Below are positions 18,365 through 27,208 of a DNA stretch of 64,000 nucleotides, in pieces. Under the pieces are notes generated by a model. That model was not told the origin of the DNA. It saw only the letters and a program-made list of their open reading frames with translations, and did not search any database. Made by a program: the position numbers and the translations under genes. The stretch comes from Cetobacterium_A somerae (GTDB lineage Bacteria > Fusobacteriota > Fusobacteriia > Fusobacteriales > Fusobacteriaceae): the NCBI RefSeq assembly GCF_044784365.2, contig NZ_CP173063.2; one strand, 5' to 3'. How positions within the stretch are numbered: the first letter of the stretch is position 1; each line of letters starts with the position of its first letter.

Positions 18365-19498
18365 AAAATAATTCATCAATTATAGGAAGCATAGCGGCAC
18401 CTAGGCAAATACCCTTCTCTTGTAAATTTGAAAATTCGATTGTATTTTTTCCTCTAAAAAAAATATTATTACTATAAATTTTTTCTAATAATTCACTTTT
18501 AAAATTTTCTTTATATTTTGATAATTTTCCTGAAATAATTATTTTTTCAGGATTATATAAAAATATAATATTTTTAATCCCAATAGCTAAGTATTCGATA
18601 TATTCATTAAAGAGATTAGAATAGTTTTCATTTATCAAATAATCATTTTTAAATATATCTTTTATTTTAGTGATATTGTTATCTAAGTTATTAAATTTTT
18701 CTAAAAGGGCAATTTCAGAGGCATATTTTCCCCAGCAACCTCTATTTCCACACTCACATAAAATCCCTTGAAAGTTTATATTCATGTGGTTAATTCTTGA
18801 AGCTTTGAACGAAAAATTTCCATAATCATCTTCTTCAGTAAAAGTGGACATATTCAAAATATCTCCAATATTTAAAACAATAAAATTTGGGAATTCTTTT
18901 CCTAAACCTAAAAATTTTTCACTTATAGCACATAAATTTGCCTCATTATCAATTAAAATTTTTTTATTATATTTTTGGGATAAATTTTGAATTTTATTCA
19001 AAGGAATTCTTAATGAAGATGTTATTTCAATTATATTATTTTCTTTGTCAACAATTCCAGGAACAGAAATTCCAATTCCAATAAGTTTTTTTTCAACTTG
19101 TTCATTTATTTCCAATAAAAATTCTTCTAAAATTTCATCTATTTTTTCTATTAGATTATTTTTTAAAAAATTTTCTTTAATAATAGTTTCTTTTATGATA
19201 TCTCCTCTTTCATTTCCGAGAACTATTTTCAATTCTTTTAAATGTACAGAAATTCCAATACTATAAACAAAATTATTTTCCAGAGAATAATTTTGAGCTT
19301 TTCGTCCTGCTCCTGTTCCTACTTTTAAATCTTCCTTTATAATATTATCTTTTAAAAATTTATTTATAATTGTTTTTATGGTAGGAAAACTTATATTTAA
19401 ATCATTAGATATATCTGCAATTGAAAGATTTTCTCTTTTTTGATATATATAATGAAAAACTTTTTTTTCATTATTTTCTTTTATTTTTTTTGATACAT
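18363..19498 (-). pseudogene. ROK-family transcriptional regulator, start codon out of frame at an A8 tract
   Basis: The body reads as a full ROK repressor. An N-terminal winged HTH (LSIADISNDLNISFPTIKTI) leads into GTGAGRKAQNYSL and the sugar-kinase-like domain with GIGISVPGIVD, DNEANLCA and the zinc motif CECGNRGC. A perfect GGAGG (19504-19508) and ATG (19496-19498) precede it, but that ATG reads MYQKK then TAA. The correct frame is open through the same region and lacks any ATG, GTG or TTG before TTG 19230-19232. One extra A in the A8 tract (19484-19491) would join ATG and body. So the gene is inactivated, phase-variable, rescued by transcriptional slippage, or affected by a sequencing error. 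It is divergent from hutU. Confidence 0.8.
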
Positions 19499-19799
19499 AA
19501 TATCCTCCGAGTACATTTTTAAAATCGATTTATCAATTATATAAATTTATTAATTATTTATATACCTTTTAAAAATTTCAAAGTCAATAATATATTTTTT
19601 TTAGAAATATATCTTCTCTCTTCTTTTTTTAAAACTTCTATTATAGTGATAGTTATATTTTTTATAAATAAATTGTATTTAAATTTTATATTGTATTTTT
19701 TTAAAAAATCGAGGTATTAACAATATTAACAAGCAATCAAATTTTTTTAACTAATTATTAAAGTCATTTTAAAAATATAAAGTGTGGAGGTTTTAAATT
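19499..19799. other. Divergent control region between ROK regulator and hut genes
   Basis: 301 bases without a gene and extremely AT-rich, with many TATAAT-like hexamers, so promoters cannot be placed with certainty. The hutU start has a strong GTGGAGG site at 19784-19790. No clear long inverted repeat stands out as a ROK operator. Confidence 0.5.
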
Positions 19800-21815
19800 A
19801 TGTTAAATCAAGAGATTTTCAATGCTATGACTATTAAGTTAACTGCCTATGATATTCCTTTAGAAGTACCTAAATTTGATCCTAAAATTAGAAGAGCTCC
19901 TAAAAGAGTTGTACATTTAGAAAAAGATGAAATTGCATTAGCGTTAAAAAATGCTTTAAGATATATTCCAGAAGAGTTTCATGAAATGTTAGCTCCTGAA
20001 TTTTTAGAAGAGCTTCATACTCATGGTAGAATATATGGGTATAGATTTAGACCTACAGGAAATATTCATGGAAAACCAATATTTGAATATGAAGGAAAAT
20101 GTACTGATGCTAAGGCAATTCAAGTTATGATAGATAATAATTTAGATTTTGACATAGCTCTTTATCCATATGAGCTTGTCACTTATGGTGAAACAGGACA
20201 AGTTTGTCAAAACTGGATGCAATATAGATTAATTAAAAAATATCTTGAAAATATAACAATGGATCAAACTTTAGTTGTAGCTTCTGGACATCCAACAGGG
20301 TTATTTAAATCTCATCCTTCAGCACCTAGGGTTATAATAACTAATGGACTTATGATTGGAGCTTTTGATGATTATGATAACTGGGCAAGAGGTGCCGCTC
20401 TTGGAGTAGCTAACTATGGTCAGATGACTGCAGGAGGATGGATGTATATTGGTCCTCAAGGAATAGTTCATGGTACATATTCTACAATTTTAAACGCTGG
20501 AAGACTTTTCTGTGGGGTTCCTGCTGATGGAGATTTATCTGGAAAATTATTTGTAACATCAGGACTTGGAGGAATGAGTGGAGCTCAAGGAAAAGCTACG
20601 GTTATAGCTAAAGGAGTTTCTATAATTGCAGAAGTTGATTTATCTAGGATTCAAACTAGATTAGAACAGGGTTGGATAAATAAATTTGTTTCAACTCCTA
20701 AAGAAGCTTTTGATTTAGCTAAAGAAAAAATGGATTCAAAAACTCCATATGCTATAGCTTATTTAGGAAACATAGTAGACTTATTAGAATATGCAGATGC
20801 AAATAACATTCGTATAGATTTGTTATCTGATCAAACATCTTGTCATGCTGTTTACGATGGTGGATATTGTCCTGTTGGAATAACATTTGAAGAAAGAACA
20901 AGATTACTAGCAGAAGATAGAGAAACTTTTAGAAAACTAGTTGATGAAACATTAAGAAGACACTATAATGTAATAAAAAATTTAACTAATAAAGGTGTTT
21001 ATTTCTTTGATTATGGAAATAGTTTCCTAAAATCTATCTACGATATTGGAGTTAAAGAGATATCAAAAAATGGAAGAGATGATAAAGGTGGATTTATATT
21101 CCCATCATATGTTGAAGATATTTTAGGCCCAGAACTATTTGATTATGGATATGGACCATTTAGATGGGTTTGTCTATCAGGAAAAAAAGAGGATCTTTTA
21201 AAAACTGATGCAGCAGCTCTTGAATTAGTTAATCCAAACAGAAGATATCAAGATAGAGATAACTACATGTGGATTAAAGATGCAGATGAAAATGGACTTG
21301 TTGTAGGAACACAAGCTAGAATATTCTATCAAGATGCTATGAGTAGAACTCAAATAGCTTTAAAATTTAATGATATGGTTAGAAAAGGTGAGATAGGACC
21401 AGTTATGTTAGGACGTGATCATCATGATGTTTCAGGAACAGATTCACCATTTAGAGAAACATCAAATATAAAAGATGGAAGTAACATTATGGCTGATATG
21501 GCAACACAATGTTTTGCTGGAAACGCAGCTAGAGGAATGACTATGATAGCTCTACATAATGGTGGAGGAGTAGGAATAGGTAAATCAATTAATGGTGGAT
21601 TTGGAATGGTTTTAGATGGAAGTAAAAGAGTAGATGATATTTTATCTCAAGCAATGCCATGGGATGTAATGGGAGGAGTTGCAAGAAGAGCTTGGGCAAG
21701 AAACCCACACTCTATTGAAACTGTTATAGAGTTTAATAAAAATAATGAAGGAACAGACCATATAACTTTACCATATATTGTAAATGAAAGCTTAATCGAA
21801 AAATTAGTAAAATAA
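19800..21815 (+). CDS. hutU: Urocanate hydratase
   Basis: Converts urocanate to imidazolonepropionate using tightly bound NAD+, the second step of histidine breakdown. The 671-residue product is longer than the 550-residue proteobacterial enzyme and matches the long UROC1-like form. Visible hallmarks: YETGQ-like YGETGQVCQNW, ASGHPTGLF, the glycine-rich NAD site FVTSGLGGMSGAQGKA, and LGRDHHDVSGTDSPFRET with HNGGGVGIG near the C-terminus. It is the first gene of a three-gene plus-strand unit with hutG and the racemase-like gene. Neither hutH (histidine ammonia-lyase) nor hutI is in the window. Confidence 0.96.
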   Translation: MLNQEIFNAMTIKLTAYDIPLEVPKFDPKIRRAPKRVVHLEKDEIALALKNALRYIPEEFHEMLAPEFLEELHTHGRIYGYRFRPTGNIHGKPIFEYEGKCTDAKAIQVMIDNNLDFDIALYPYELVTYGETGQVCQNWMQYRLIKKYLENITMDQTLVVASGHPTGLFKSHPSAPRVIITNGLMIGAFDDYDNWARGAALGVANYGQMTAGGWMYIGPQGIVHGTYSTILNAGRLFCGVPADGDLSGKLFVTSGLGGMSGAQGKATVIAKGVSIIAEVDLSRIQTRLEQGWINKFVSTPKEAFDLAKEKMDSKTPYAIAYLGNIVDLLEYADANNIRIDLLSDQTSCHAVYDGGYCPVGITFEERTRLLAEDRETFRKLVDETLRRHYNVIKNLTNKGVYFFDYGNSFLKSIYDIGVKEISKNGRDDKGGFIFPSYVEDILGPELFDYGYGPFRWVCLSGKKEDLLKTDAAALELVNPNRRYQDRDNYMWIKDADENGLVVGTQARIFYQDAMSRTQIALKFNDMVRKGEIGPVMLGRDHHDVSGTDSPFRETSNIKDGSNIMADMATQCFAGNAARGMTMIALHNGGGVGIGKSINGGFGMVLDGSKRVDDILSQAMPWDVMGGVARRAWARNPHSIETVIEFNKNNEGTDHITLPYIVNESLIEKLVK

Positions 21816-21848
21816 AAAATTAAATTTAAAATTAGGAGAAGATAAAAT

Positions 21849-22793
21849 ATGTACTGGAGTGGAAGAATAGATGGCGATAAATTAGATGTTCTTCGTATAC
21901 ATCAAGTTGTTAATGTTATGGATTTAGATGAGTTACTTAAAATTGATTTGAAAGAGAAAAAAGTTTGTTTTGTGAGTTTTAATTCTGATGAGGGAGTTAG
22001 AAGAAATTCAGGAAGATTAGGAGCAAAAGATGGATGGATTCATGTAAAAAAGGCTTTATCAGGATTCCCAATTTTTAGAGAAGATTTAAAGTTTTATGAT
22101 TTAAAGGATCCTATAGAAGTTGTAAATCATGACTTGGAATCAGCTCATACAAAGATGGCTAAAATAGTATCTTCTTTAAAAGAAAGAGGTTTTCTTGTCG
22201 TAGTTCTTGGAGGAGGTCATGATATAGCTTTTGCAAATTATTCTGGAATTTTAGACTATGCTTTAAAAAAAGAAGATAGCCCAAAGATTGGAATAATAAA
22301 TTTCGATGCTCATTTTGATATGAGAGAGTATATAAATGGTAGAAATTCTGGAACTATGTTTTTACAAATAGCTGATATTTGTGAAGAAAAAAAATTGAAT
22401 TTTGACTACAATGTTTTCGGTATTCAGAAATTTTCAAATACTAAAAGACTTTTTGATAGAGCAGATAAGCTAGGAGTTAAATATTATTTTGCTGAAGAGA
22501 TTAGAACTATTCCAAGCGACGATCTTTATTCAATTTTAAAAAGAAATGATTATATACATTTAACTTTATGTACAGATGTATTTCATATAACTTCAGCTCC
22601 GGGAGTAAGTGCACCACAAACTTTTGGTGTTAATCCAAGAAATGCTTTACCTCTTTTAAAAACAATTGCAAGATATTCAAAAAACTTAACAATAGATGTA
22701 GCTGAAATTAATCCAACGTTTGATTATGATGATAGAACATCTAGGTTAATGGCAAACATAATATACGAATTAATTCTTTGTCATTTTGAATAA
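21849..22793 (+). CDS. hutG: Formimidoylglutamase (ureohydrolase family)
   Basis: Hydrolyses formimidoylglutamate to glutamate and formamide, the last step of one histidine degradation route. This 314-residue protein shows the ureohydrolase Mn-binding motifs GGGHDIAF and NFDAHFDMR; the usual third motif (SxDxDxxDP) appears as CTDVFHITSAPG, retaining the first Asp. It follows hutU by 33 bases with an AGGAGAAG site. The third metal motif is degenerate, as in some HutG proteins, and pathway context supports HutG over agmatinase or arginase. Confidence 0.9.
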   Translation: MYWSGRIDGDKLDVLRIHQVVNVMDLDELLKIDLKEKKVCFVSFNSDEGVRRNSGRLGAKDGWIHVKKALSGFPIFREDLKFYDLKDPIEVVNHDLESAHTKMAKIVSSLKERGFLVVVLGGGHDIAFANYSGILDYALKKEDSPKIGIINFDAHFDMREYINGRNSGTMFLQIADICEEKKLNFDYNVFGIQKFSNTKRLFDRADKLGVKYYFAEEIRTIPSDDLYSILKRNDYIHLTLCTDVFHITSAPGVSAPQTFGVNPRNALPLLKTIARYSKNLTIDVAEINPTFDYDDRTSRLMANIIYELILCHFE

Positions 22794-22840
22794 AATACTA
22801 AAAAAATCTCTCCAAATATAATATATTTTGGAGGTTGAAG

Positions 22841-23629
22841 ATGAATTTAAAGCAATTAAAATTTGTAAAAATAAACCCAGCAGGAAATATAACATTACTT
22901 TATGATATAAGAAATATAAATAAAGATGATATTCAGAAAATTTCAAAAATTTCTATGGGGAATTTAAATTTGTATGCAGAACAAGTTGGGTTTATTAATG
23001 ATACACACCTTCAAATGATGGGAGGAGAGTTTTGTGGAAATGCTTGTCGATCATTTGCAGCTTATTTAGCATTTTGTGATATAAATTTCCAAAGAGAAAA
23101 AAATTATAAAATAACTTGTTCAGGTGAAGATTTAGAGTTAAATATAGATGTTAGATCTTCAAAAATAGATAATGTATTTTTCTCCAAAATTAAAATGCCA
23201 AAAAATATTTCTATCCAAACAGTAAAGTTAGAGTTACAGAAAAGTGAGATTATAGAAATATGTGAAGTTATTTTCCAAGGAATAGTTCATTTTGTAATAG
23301 AATTAAATACAGATAAGAAAGTTATAAATAGAATTAGAGATTATTGTGAAAAGAAAAAATATTCGGCTTTTGGAGTGATGTTTTTTAATTATAAAACTAT
23401 GCATATGAAACCATATGTAGAAGTTCAAGGATTTAACGGAGTTTGGGAAAATAGCTGTGGGTCAGGAACAACTGCAGTTGGATATTATTTAAAAAAATAT
23501 AAAAATATAGATTTTGCAAAAATTATTCAACCAGGAGGTTGGTTAGAAGTTTCTCATGAAAATAATGAAGTTTTTATAGATGGTCCTGTTGAAATAGTTG
23601 CTGAAGGTACTTCTTATATAAATATATAA
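22841..23629 (+). CDS. DapF-fold amino-acid racemase, probably histidine racemase
   Basis: 262-residue protein of the diaminopimelate-epimerase fold. It has two half-domains, each with a catalytic Cys: GGEFCGNACRSF (Cys about 65) and ENSCGSGTTAVG (Cys about 205). These cofactor-independent enzymes use a thiolate pair. General family knowledge includes a fusobacterial histidine racemase of this type and staphylococcal CntK. The position directly after hutU and hutG makes D/L-histidine the best substrate guess over diaminopimelate. The ATG at 22841 is preferred over TTG at 22835 because GGAGG (22830-22834) abuts the TTG but sits 6 bases before the ATG. Confidence 0.82.
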   Translation: MNLKQLKFVKINPAGNITLLYDIRNINKDDIQKISKISMGNLNLYAEQVGFINDTHLQMMGGEFCGNACRSFAAYLAFCDINFQREKNYKITCSGEDLELNIDVRSSKIDNVFFSKIKMPKNISIQTVKLELQKSEIIEICEVIFQGIVHFVIELNTDKKVINRIRDYCEKKKYSAFGVMFFNYKTMHMKPYVEVQGFNGVWENSCGSGTTAVGYYLKKYKNIDFAKIIQPGGWLEVSHENNEVFIDGPVEIVAEGTSYINI

Positions 23630-23663
23630 AAACTAGAGAGGAGAAAACTCCTCTCTAGTTTTT
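23628..23663. terminator. Bidirectional terminator after hut unit
   Basis: AAAAACTAGAGAGGAG / AAAA / CTCCTCTCTAGTTTTT, a perfect 16-bp stem. It also closes the converging esterase gene. Confidence 0.92.
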
Positions 23664-24558
23664 ATTTTGAAATTTTATTTAAAAAATTTATTATGATATT
23701 AATAACTTTAGGTTGACACCAATGAAAATCACCATGTCCAGCTCCTTTTATAAGGTATCTTTCAGCTTGAATATTATTTTCAATTAAAGATTGATATAAT
23801 AGATCACTTTGACTAGGTGACACAAGCATATCTACAGTTCCATGCATTAATAAAAATGGTGGTGTTTTACTTGAGATATATGTTATTGGATTAGCTTTCT
23901 TAGCTTTTTCAAAATCAGCATTGACAGATCCGCCCTCTTTAAAAACAGAAACACCATTTAAAAATATAGCTTCTGGAGAAGATGGAGAGTTATGAGTTTT
24001 TTGAATAATACTAGAAAAATCAGCTGCTATTTTTGTTAAGTCTGAAATTCCATATAAATCAACGACGCCATTTATTAAACTATTTTCATTTAGATAATCA
24101 CCTTTATCAAAATCTATAGAACCATTAGTTGTTCCAGTAATTGCAGCTAAATATCCTCCAGCAGACTCTCCCATTACAATAACTTTATTTTTATCAATAT
24201 TAAATTGTTCAGCATGAGCTTTTAAATATCTTATGGCAGATTTTATATCTATTAGTGAATCAGGAAATTTACCTATTGGAAGAACTCTGTATTCTACACT
24301 AGCTACAACAAATCCACTTTCGGCTATAGTAACTTTTTGTTGAATGTAATTAGCTTTAGGCGAACGCATAAAACCACCACCAGGAATATAAATAACCAAA
24401 GGTAATTTTTTATTTTCTATTTCAGGTTTTAAAATATCTAATTTTAAATTTGTTATACCAAAGTATGGATCATAGGGTTGAGAGTACGAAATATCTGTAT
24501 AAACTACAATTTTTGGTTTTACAGTTTCAATTTCAATTAATTGGCTTTCTGTTTTCAT
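23662..24558 (-). CDS. Alpha/beta-hydrolase esterase (carboxylesterase/BD-FAE-like)
   Basis: 298-residue soluble hydrolase. The oxyanion-hole motif is IYIPGGGF (HGGG-type with Pro in place of His), the nucleophile elbow GESAGGYLAA and the catalytic His in KGAGHGDFHW, with the Asp probably in MHGTVDMLVSPSQ. No signal peptide is seen, so it is cytoplasmic. Closest in look to small carboxylesterases; the substrate is unknown. It lies 61 bases after the HAD phosphatase gene on the same strand and may be co-transcribed with it. Confidence 0.85.
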   Translation of the reverse strand: MKTESQLIEIETVKPKIVVYTDISYSQPYDPYFGITNLKLDILKPEIENKKLPLVIYIPGGGFMRSPKANYIQQKVTIAESGFVVASVEYRVLPIGKFPDSLIDIKSAIRYLKAHAEQFNIDKNKVIVMGESAGGYLAAITGTTNGSIDFDKGDYLNENSLINGVVDLYGISDLTKIAADFSSIIQKTHNSPSSPEAIFLNGVSVFKEGGSVNADFEKAKKANPITYISSKTPPFLLMHGTVDMLVSPSQSDLLYQSLIENNIQAERYLIKGAGHGDFHWCQPKVINIIINFLNKISK

Positions 24559-24619
24559 AATGCCCTCCTAAATATTTAAAGTTATATTAAATAATATATT
24601 TAGAAAATTATAAATTCCT

Positions 24620-25246
24620 TTAAATTATTGACAAGATATCTAATGGTTGATTTAAAATGAAATCAGCTGTTATTTCAGAAATATCGATTGTTCCCCAAGA
24701 AGCTAGAGCAAATTTCATACCAGCTTTTTTACTAGCTATCTCATCAGCTATGGTATCACCAACATATATAATATTTTCTGGATTTAAATTTAAAAGCTTT
24801 GCTCCTAAAAGTAATGGCTCAGGATTAGGTTTATGAAGAGCGGTATCTTCTGCAAGAATAGCACAGTTAATATATTTATCTAGTTTTGTAGGAATAAAAT
24901 CAATTTCATATTGTTTTTTCATTTTAGAACTAGCTATTCCTATTTTAATTCCTTTTTCATATAAAATTTTGAAAACTTCATTAAATCCATCGTATAAAAC
25001 TGCACCTTCTTCAAATTCATTAACATATTTAACCCATTTATCATAAGATGCTTCAATATTATTAAAGCCAAGCATTTTAATAGTTTGTTTACCAGGATAT
25101 GCACAGTATTTGAGAAGATTATCATAAGAGATTTCTTTTCCAAATTCTTCTAAAATTAACTTTTGTAATGGAATTATGTTCATTTTTTGAGTATTCAAAA
25201 TAGTTCCATCTAAATCAAAAAGAATGCCTTTAATAGTATTTTTCAT
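24620..25246 (-). CDS. HAD-superfamily phosphatase (PpaX/Gph-like)
   Basis: 208-residue hydrolase with the four HAD motifs: LFDLDGTILNT (nucleophile Asp), GIASSKMKK (Ser/Thr), the Lys in HKPNPEPLLLG, and YVGDTIADEIASKKAG. A helical cap lies between motifs I and II (C1 type), as in phosphoglycolate or pyrophosphate phosphatases. The substrate cannot be told from sequence. It has an AGGAG site and lies divergent from an acetyltransferase gene. Confidence 0.87.
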   Translation of the reverse strand: MKNTIKGILFDLDGTILNTQKMNIIPLQKLILEEFGKEISYDNLLKYCAYPGKQTIKMLGFNNIEASYDKWVKYVNEFEEGAVLYDGFNEVFKILYEKGIKIGIASSKMKKQYEIDFIPTKLDKYINCAILAEDTALHKPNPEPLLLGAKLLNLNPENIIYVGDTIADEIASKKAGMKFALASWGTIDISEITADFILNQPLDILSII

Positions 25247-25397
25247 ATAAACTCCTTTTTATTATTTTTTCTAAATTTATAGTAACATTCTCTAAAAAAA
25301 ATTGGAATATATTTTTAATAAAAATAATTTTATATTGACATTTGATGCTCAATATAATAATATCATAAGAACAAAAATTTTAAAGGAGAGTGACTAT

Positions 25398-25919
25398 ATG
25401 AAGCTTGAAATGAAAAAATCTAACTTAAATGATGGAGTTGATGTTTACAAATTTCTTTGTGATTTAGGAATAGGAGAAAATGGATTTCATATGACCCCTC
25501 CAAGTGATGAAATAGAATTCAAAGAGTTATTAAAAAAATTTTTAAAAGATTCAGAGGAAATTCAGCCAATAGGGCGAGTAATGCAAGAAATATATTGGAT
25601 GTATATTGATAATGAAATTGTAGGAATATTAAAATTAAGACCTCAATTGAATGGAAATTTATTAATAAATGGTGGAAATATGGGTATTAGTATTTCTCCA
25701 AAATTTAGAGGGAATGGATATGGTAAATTAATTATAAAAAAAGGAGTAGAGCTTCTGAAAGAAAAAGGTGTTTATAAAGTTTTAATAACAATTTATGAAA
25801 ATAATATACCTTCTAGAAAAGCTGTAGAGAGTAATGGAGGAATATTGTATGATATTAATGAAGGCCTTTGTAGGTATTGGATAGATAATACAGTAGATAT
25901 AGATAAGGAACAACTATAA
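25398..25919 (+). CDS. GNAT-family N-acetyltransferase
   Basis: 173-residue acyltransferase. The acetyl-CoA-binding signature is SPKFRGNGYGKLIIKKGVE (R/Q-x-x-G-x-G/A), after strand ILKLRPQL and before VLITIYENNIPSRKAVESNGG. An in-frame open stretch extends upstream, but the ATG at 25398 follows AAAGGAGAG at the right distance, so it is the chosen start. The acceptor substrate is unknown. The next gene, an M20 amidase, begins 22 bases later, so they are probably one unit. Confidence 0.87.
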   Translation: MKLEMKKSNLNDGVDVYKFLCDLGIGENGFHMTPPSDEIEFKELLKKFLKDSEEIQPIGRVMQEIYWMYIDNEIVGILKLRPQLNGNLLINGGNMGISISPKFRGNGYGKLIIKKGVELLKEKGVYKVLITIYENNIPSRKAVESNGGILYDINEGLCRYWIDNTVDIDKEQL

Positions 25920-25941
25920 TTAAATATTTGGAGGACGAGTT

Positions 25942-27177
25942 TTGAAAATTAATATTAAACGAATTATGAGCGACTTAGAAATTTTAAACACATTTAACAC
26001 TACTCCCAAAAATGGCTGTAGTAGATATTCTTTTACTATTGAAGATACAAGAGCAAAGGAATACTTGATGGGTGAAATGAAAGCTATTGGTATGGAAGTT
26101 TGGTTTGATGGTATTGGAAACTTACATGGGCTTTTAAAAGGAAGTGGAGATAATAAAAAGATTGTTTTAAGTGGTTCACATATAGATACTGTTGCAAATG
26201 GAGGGAAATATGATGGGAACCTCGGAGTAATTGGTGCTCTTGAAGTTGCTAGAATACTTTCTAAGAGTGAAGCGAAAATTTATAATGATTATCAAGTTTC
26301 AATTTTTGTTGAAGAAGAAGGACCTCATTTTGGTACTAATTTAATAGGAAGCAAAGCTTTTTGTAAAAAATTTTCTACAGCTCATAGTAAGAAAATTAAA
26401 GATTCAGATGGAAATTCAATGTATGAAGTTATGAAAACAGCAGGATATAATCCAGAGGATATAGATAAGATCTCATTTGATTCTAATAAGTTTAAAGCTA
26501 TGATTGAACTTCATATAGAACAAGGGAGAGTATTAGATTTAGAAAATAAATCCCTTGGAATAGTTAAAGGTATTGTTGGATTAAAATGGTTTAAGATAAT
26601 AATAAAAGGTGAATCTAATCATGCAGGAGCTACACCTATGAAGTATAGATTAGATCCTGTAGCAGAAGGATGTAAGTTAATTTCAGAGATACCAAATATT
26701 GTAAAATCTATGGATGATAGTTCAATAGTAGCAACTGTTGGAAAAATAAATATATTTCCGAACCAAACTAATATAATTGCTAAATTTATAGAGTTCACAA
26801 TAGATTTAAGAGGAATTGATGAGGAAAATTTATTAACTGTAATAGATGTAATAGGTAGCCAATTAGATGAATTAAAAGAAAAAGGTTTCTATTGTGAAAT
26901 TGAACAAATAGCTGAAGCAAGGGGAGTAAAGTCTAGTTTAGATATTTTAGATATAATAGAAAATACTATAAAAATAAGAAAATATAATTATACAAAGCTT
27001 TATAGTGGAGCTAATCATGATACAAGTATTTTAGGACAACATATTCCATCAGCGATGATATTTGTACCTAGTATAGATGGCAGAAGTCATTGTAAAGAAG
27101 AATTAACTAAAGAAAAAGATGTAGAAGCAGGATGTCAAATATTATGCGATACAATTGTTGAATTATTAAAAAAATAA
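25942..27177 (+). CDS. Zn-dependent M20 hydrolase (N-carbamoyl-amino-acid / allantoate amidohydrolase type)
   Basis: 411-residue amidase of the hydantoinase/carbamoylase branch. Metal ligands are visible in SGSHIDTVANGGKYDGNLGV (His and Asp), VEEEGPHFG (catalytic and metal Glu), MIELHIEQG (His) and IDGRSHCKEE (His). The lid domain carries the GxxNHAGATPM motif. Such enzymes hydrolyse N-carbamoyl-L-amino acids, ureidoglycine or allantoate. The start is TTG at 25942, supported by GGAGG seven bases before it. A strong bidirectional terminator ends it. No hydantoinase neighbour is present, so the substrate is open. Confidence 0.87.
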   Translation: MKINIKRIMSDLEILNTFNTTPKNGCSRYSFTIEDTRAKEYLMGEMKAIGMEVWFDGIGNLHGLLKGSGDNKKIVLSGSHIDTVANGGKYDGNLGVIGALEVARILSKSEAKIYNDYQVSIFVEEEGPHFGTNLIGSKAFCKKFSTAHSKKIKDSDGNSMYEVMKTAGYNPEDIDKISFDSNKFKAMIELHIEQGRVLDLENKSLGIVKGIVGLKWFKIIIKGESNHAGATPMKYRLDPVAEGCKLISEIPNIVKSMDDSSIVATVGKINIFPNQTNIIAKFIEFTIDLRGIDEENLLTVIDVIGSQLDELKEKGFYCEIEQIAEARGVKSSLDILDIIENTIKIRKYNYTKLYSGANHDTSILGQHIPSAMIFVPSIDGRSHCKEELTKEKDVEAGCQILCDTIVELLKK

Positions 27178-27205
27178 AAATACACGGAATATTCCGTGTA
27201 TTTTT
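27176..27205. terminator. Bidirectional terminator between two M20 genes
   Basis: AAATACACGGAAT pairs with ATTCCGTGTATTT, a perfect palindrome with flanking A and T runs. Confidence 0.88.
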
Positions 27206-27208
27206 ATT

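Noticed and set aside
25302..25397. Upstream extension of the acetyltransferase frame
   Set aside because: The AAAGGAGAG site and ATG at 25398 define the start; the extension is not typical of the GNAT fold.
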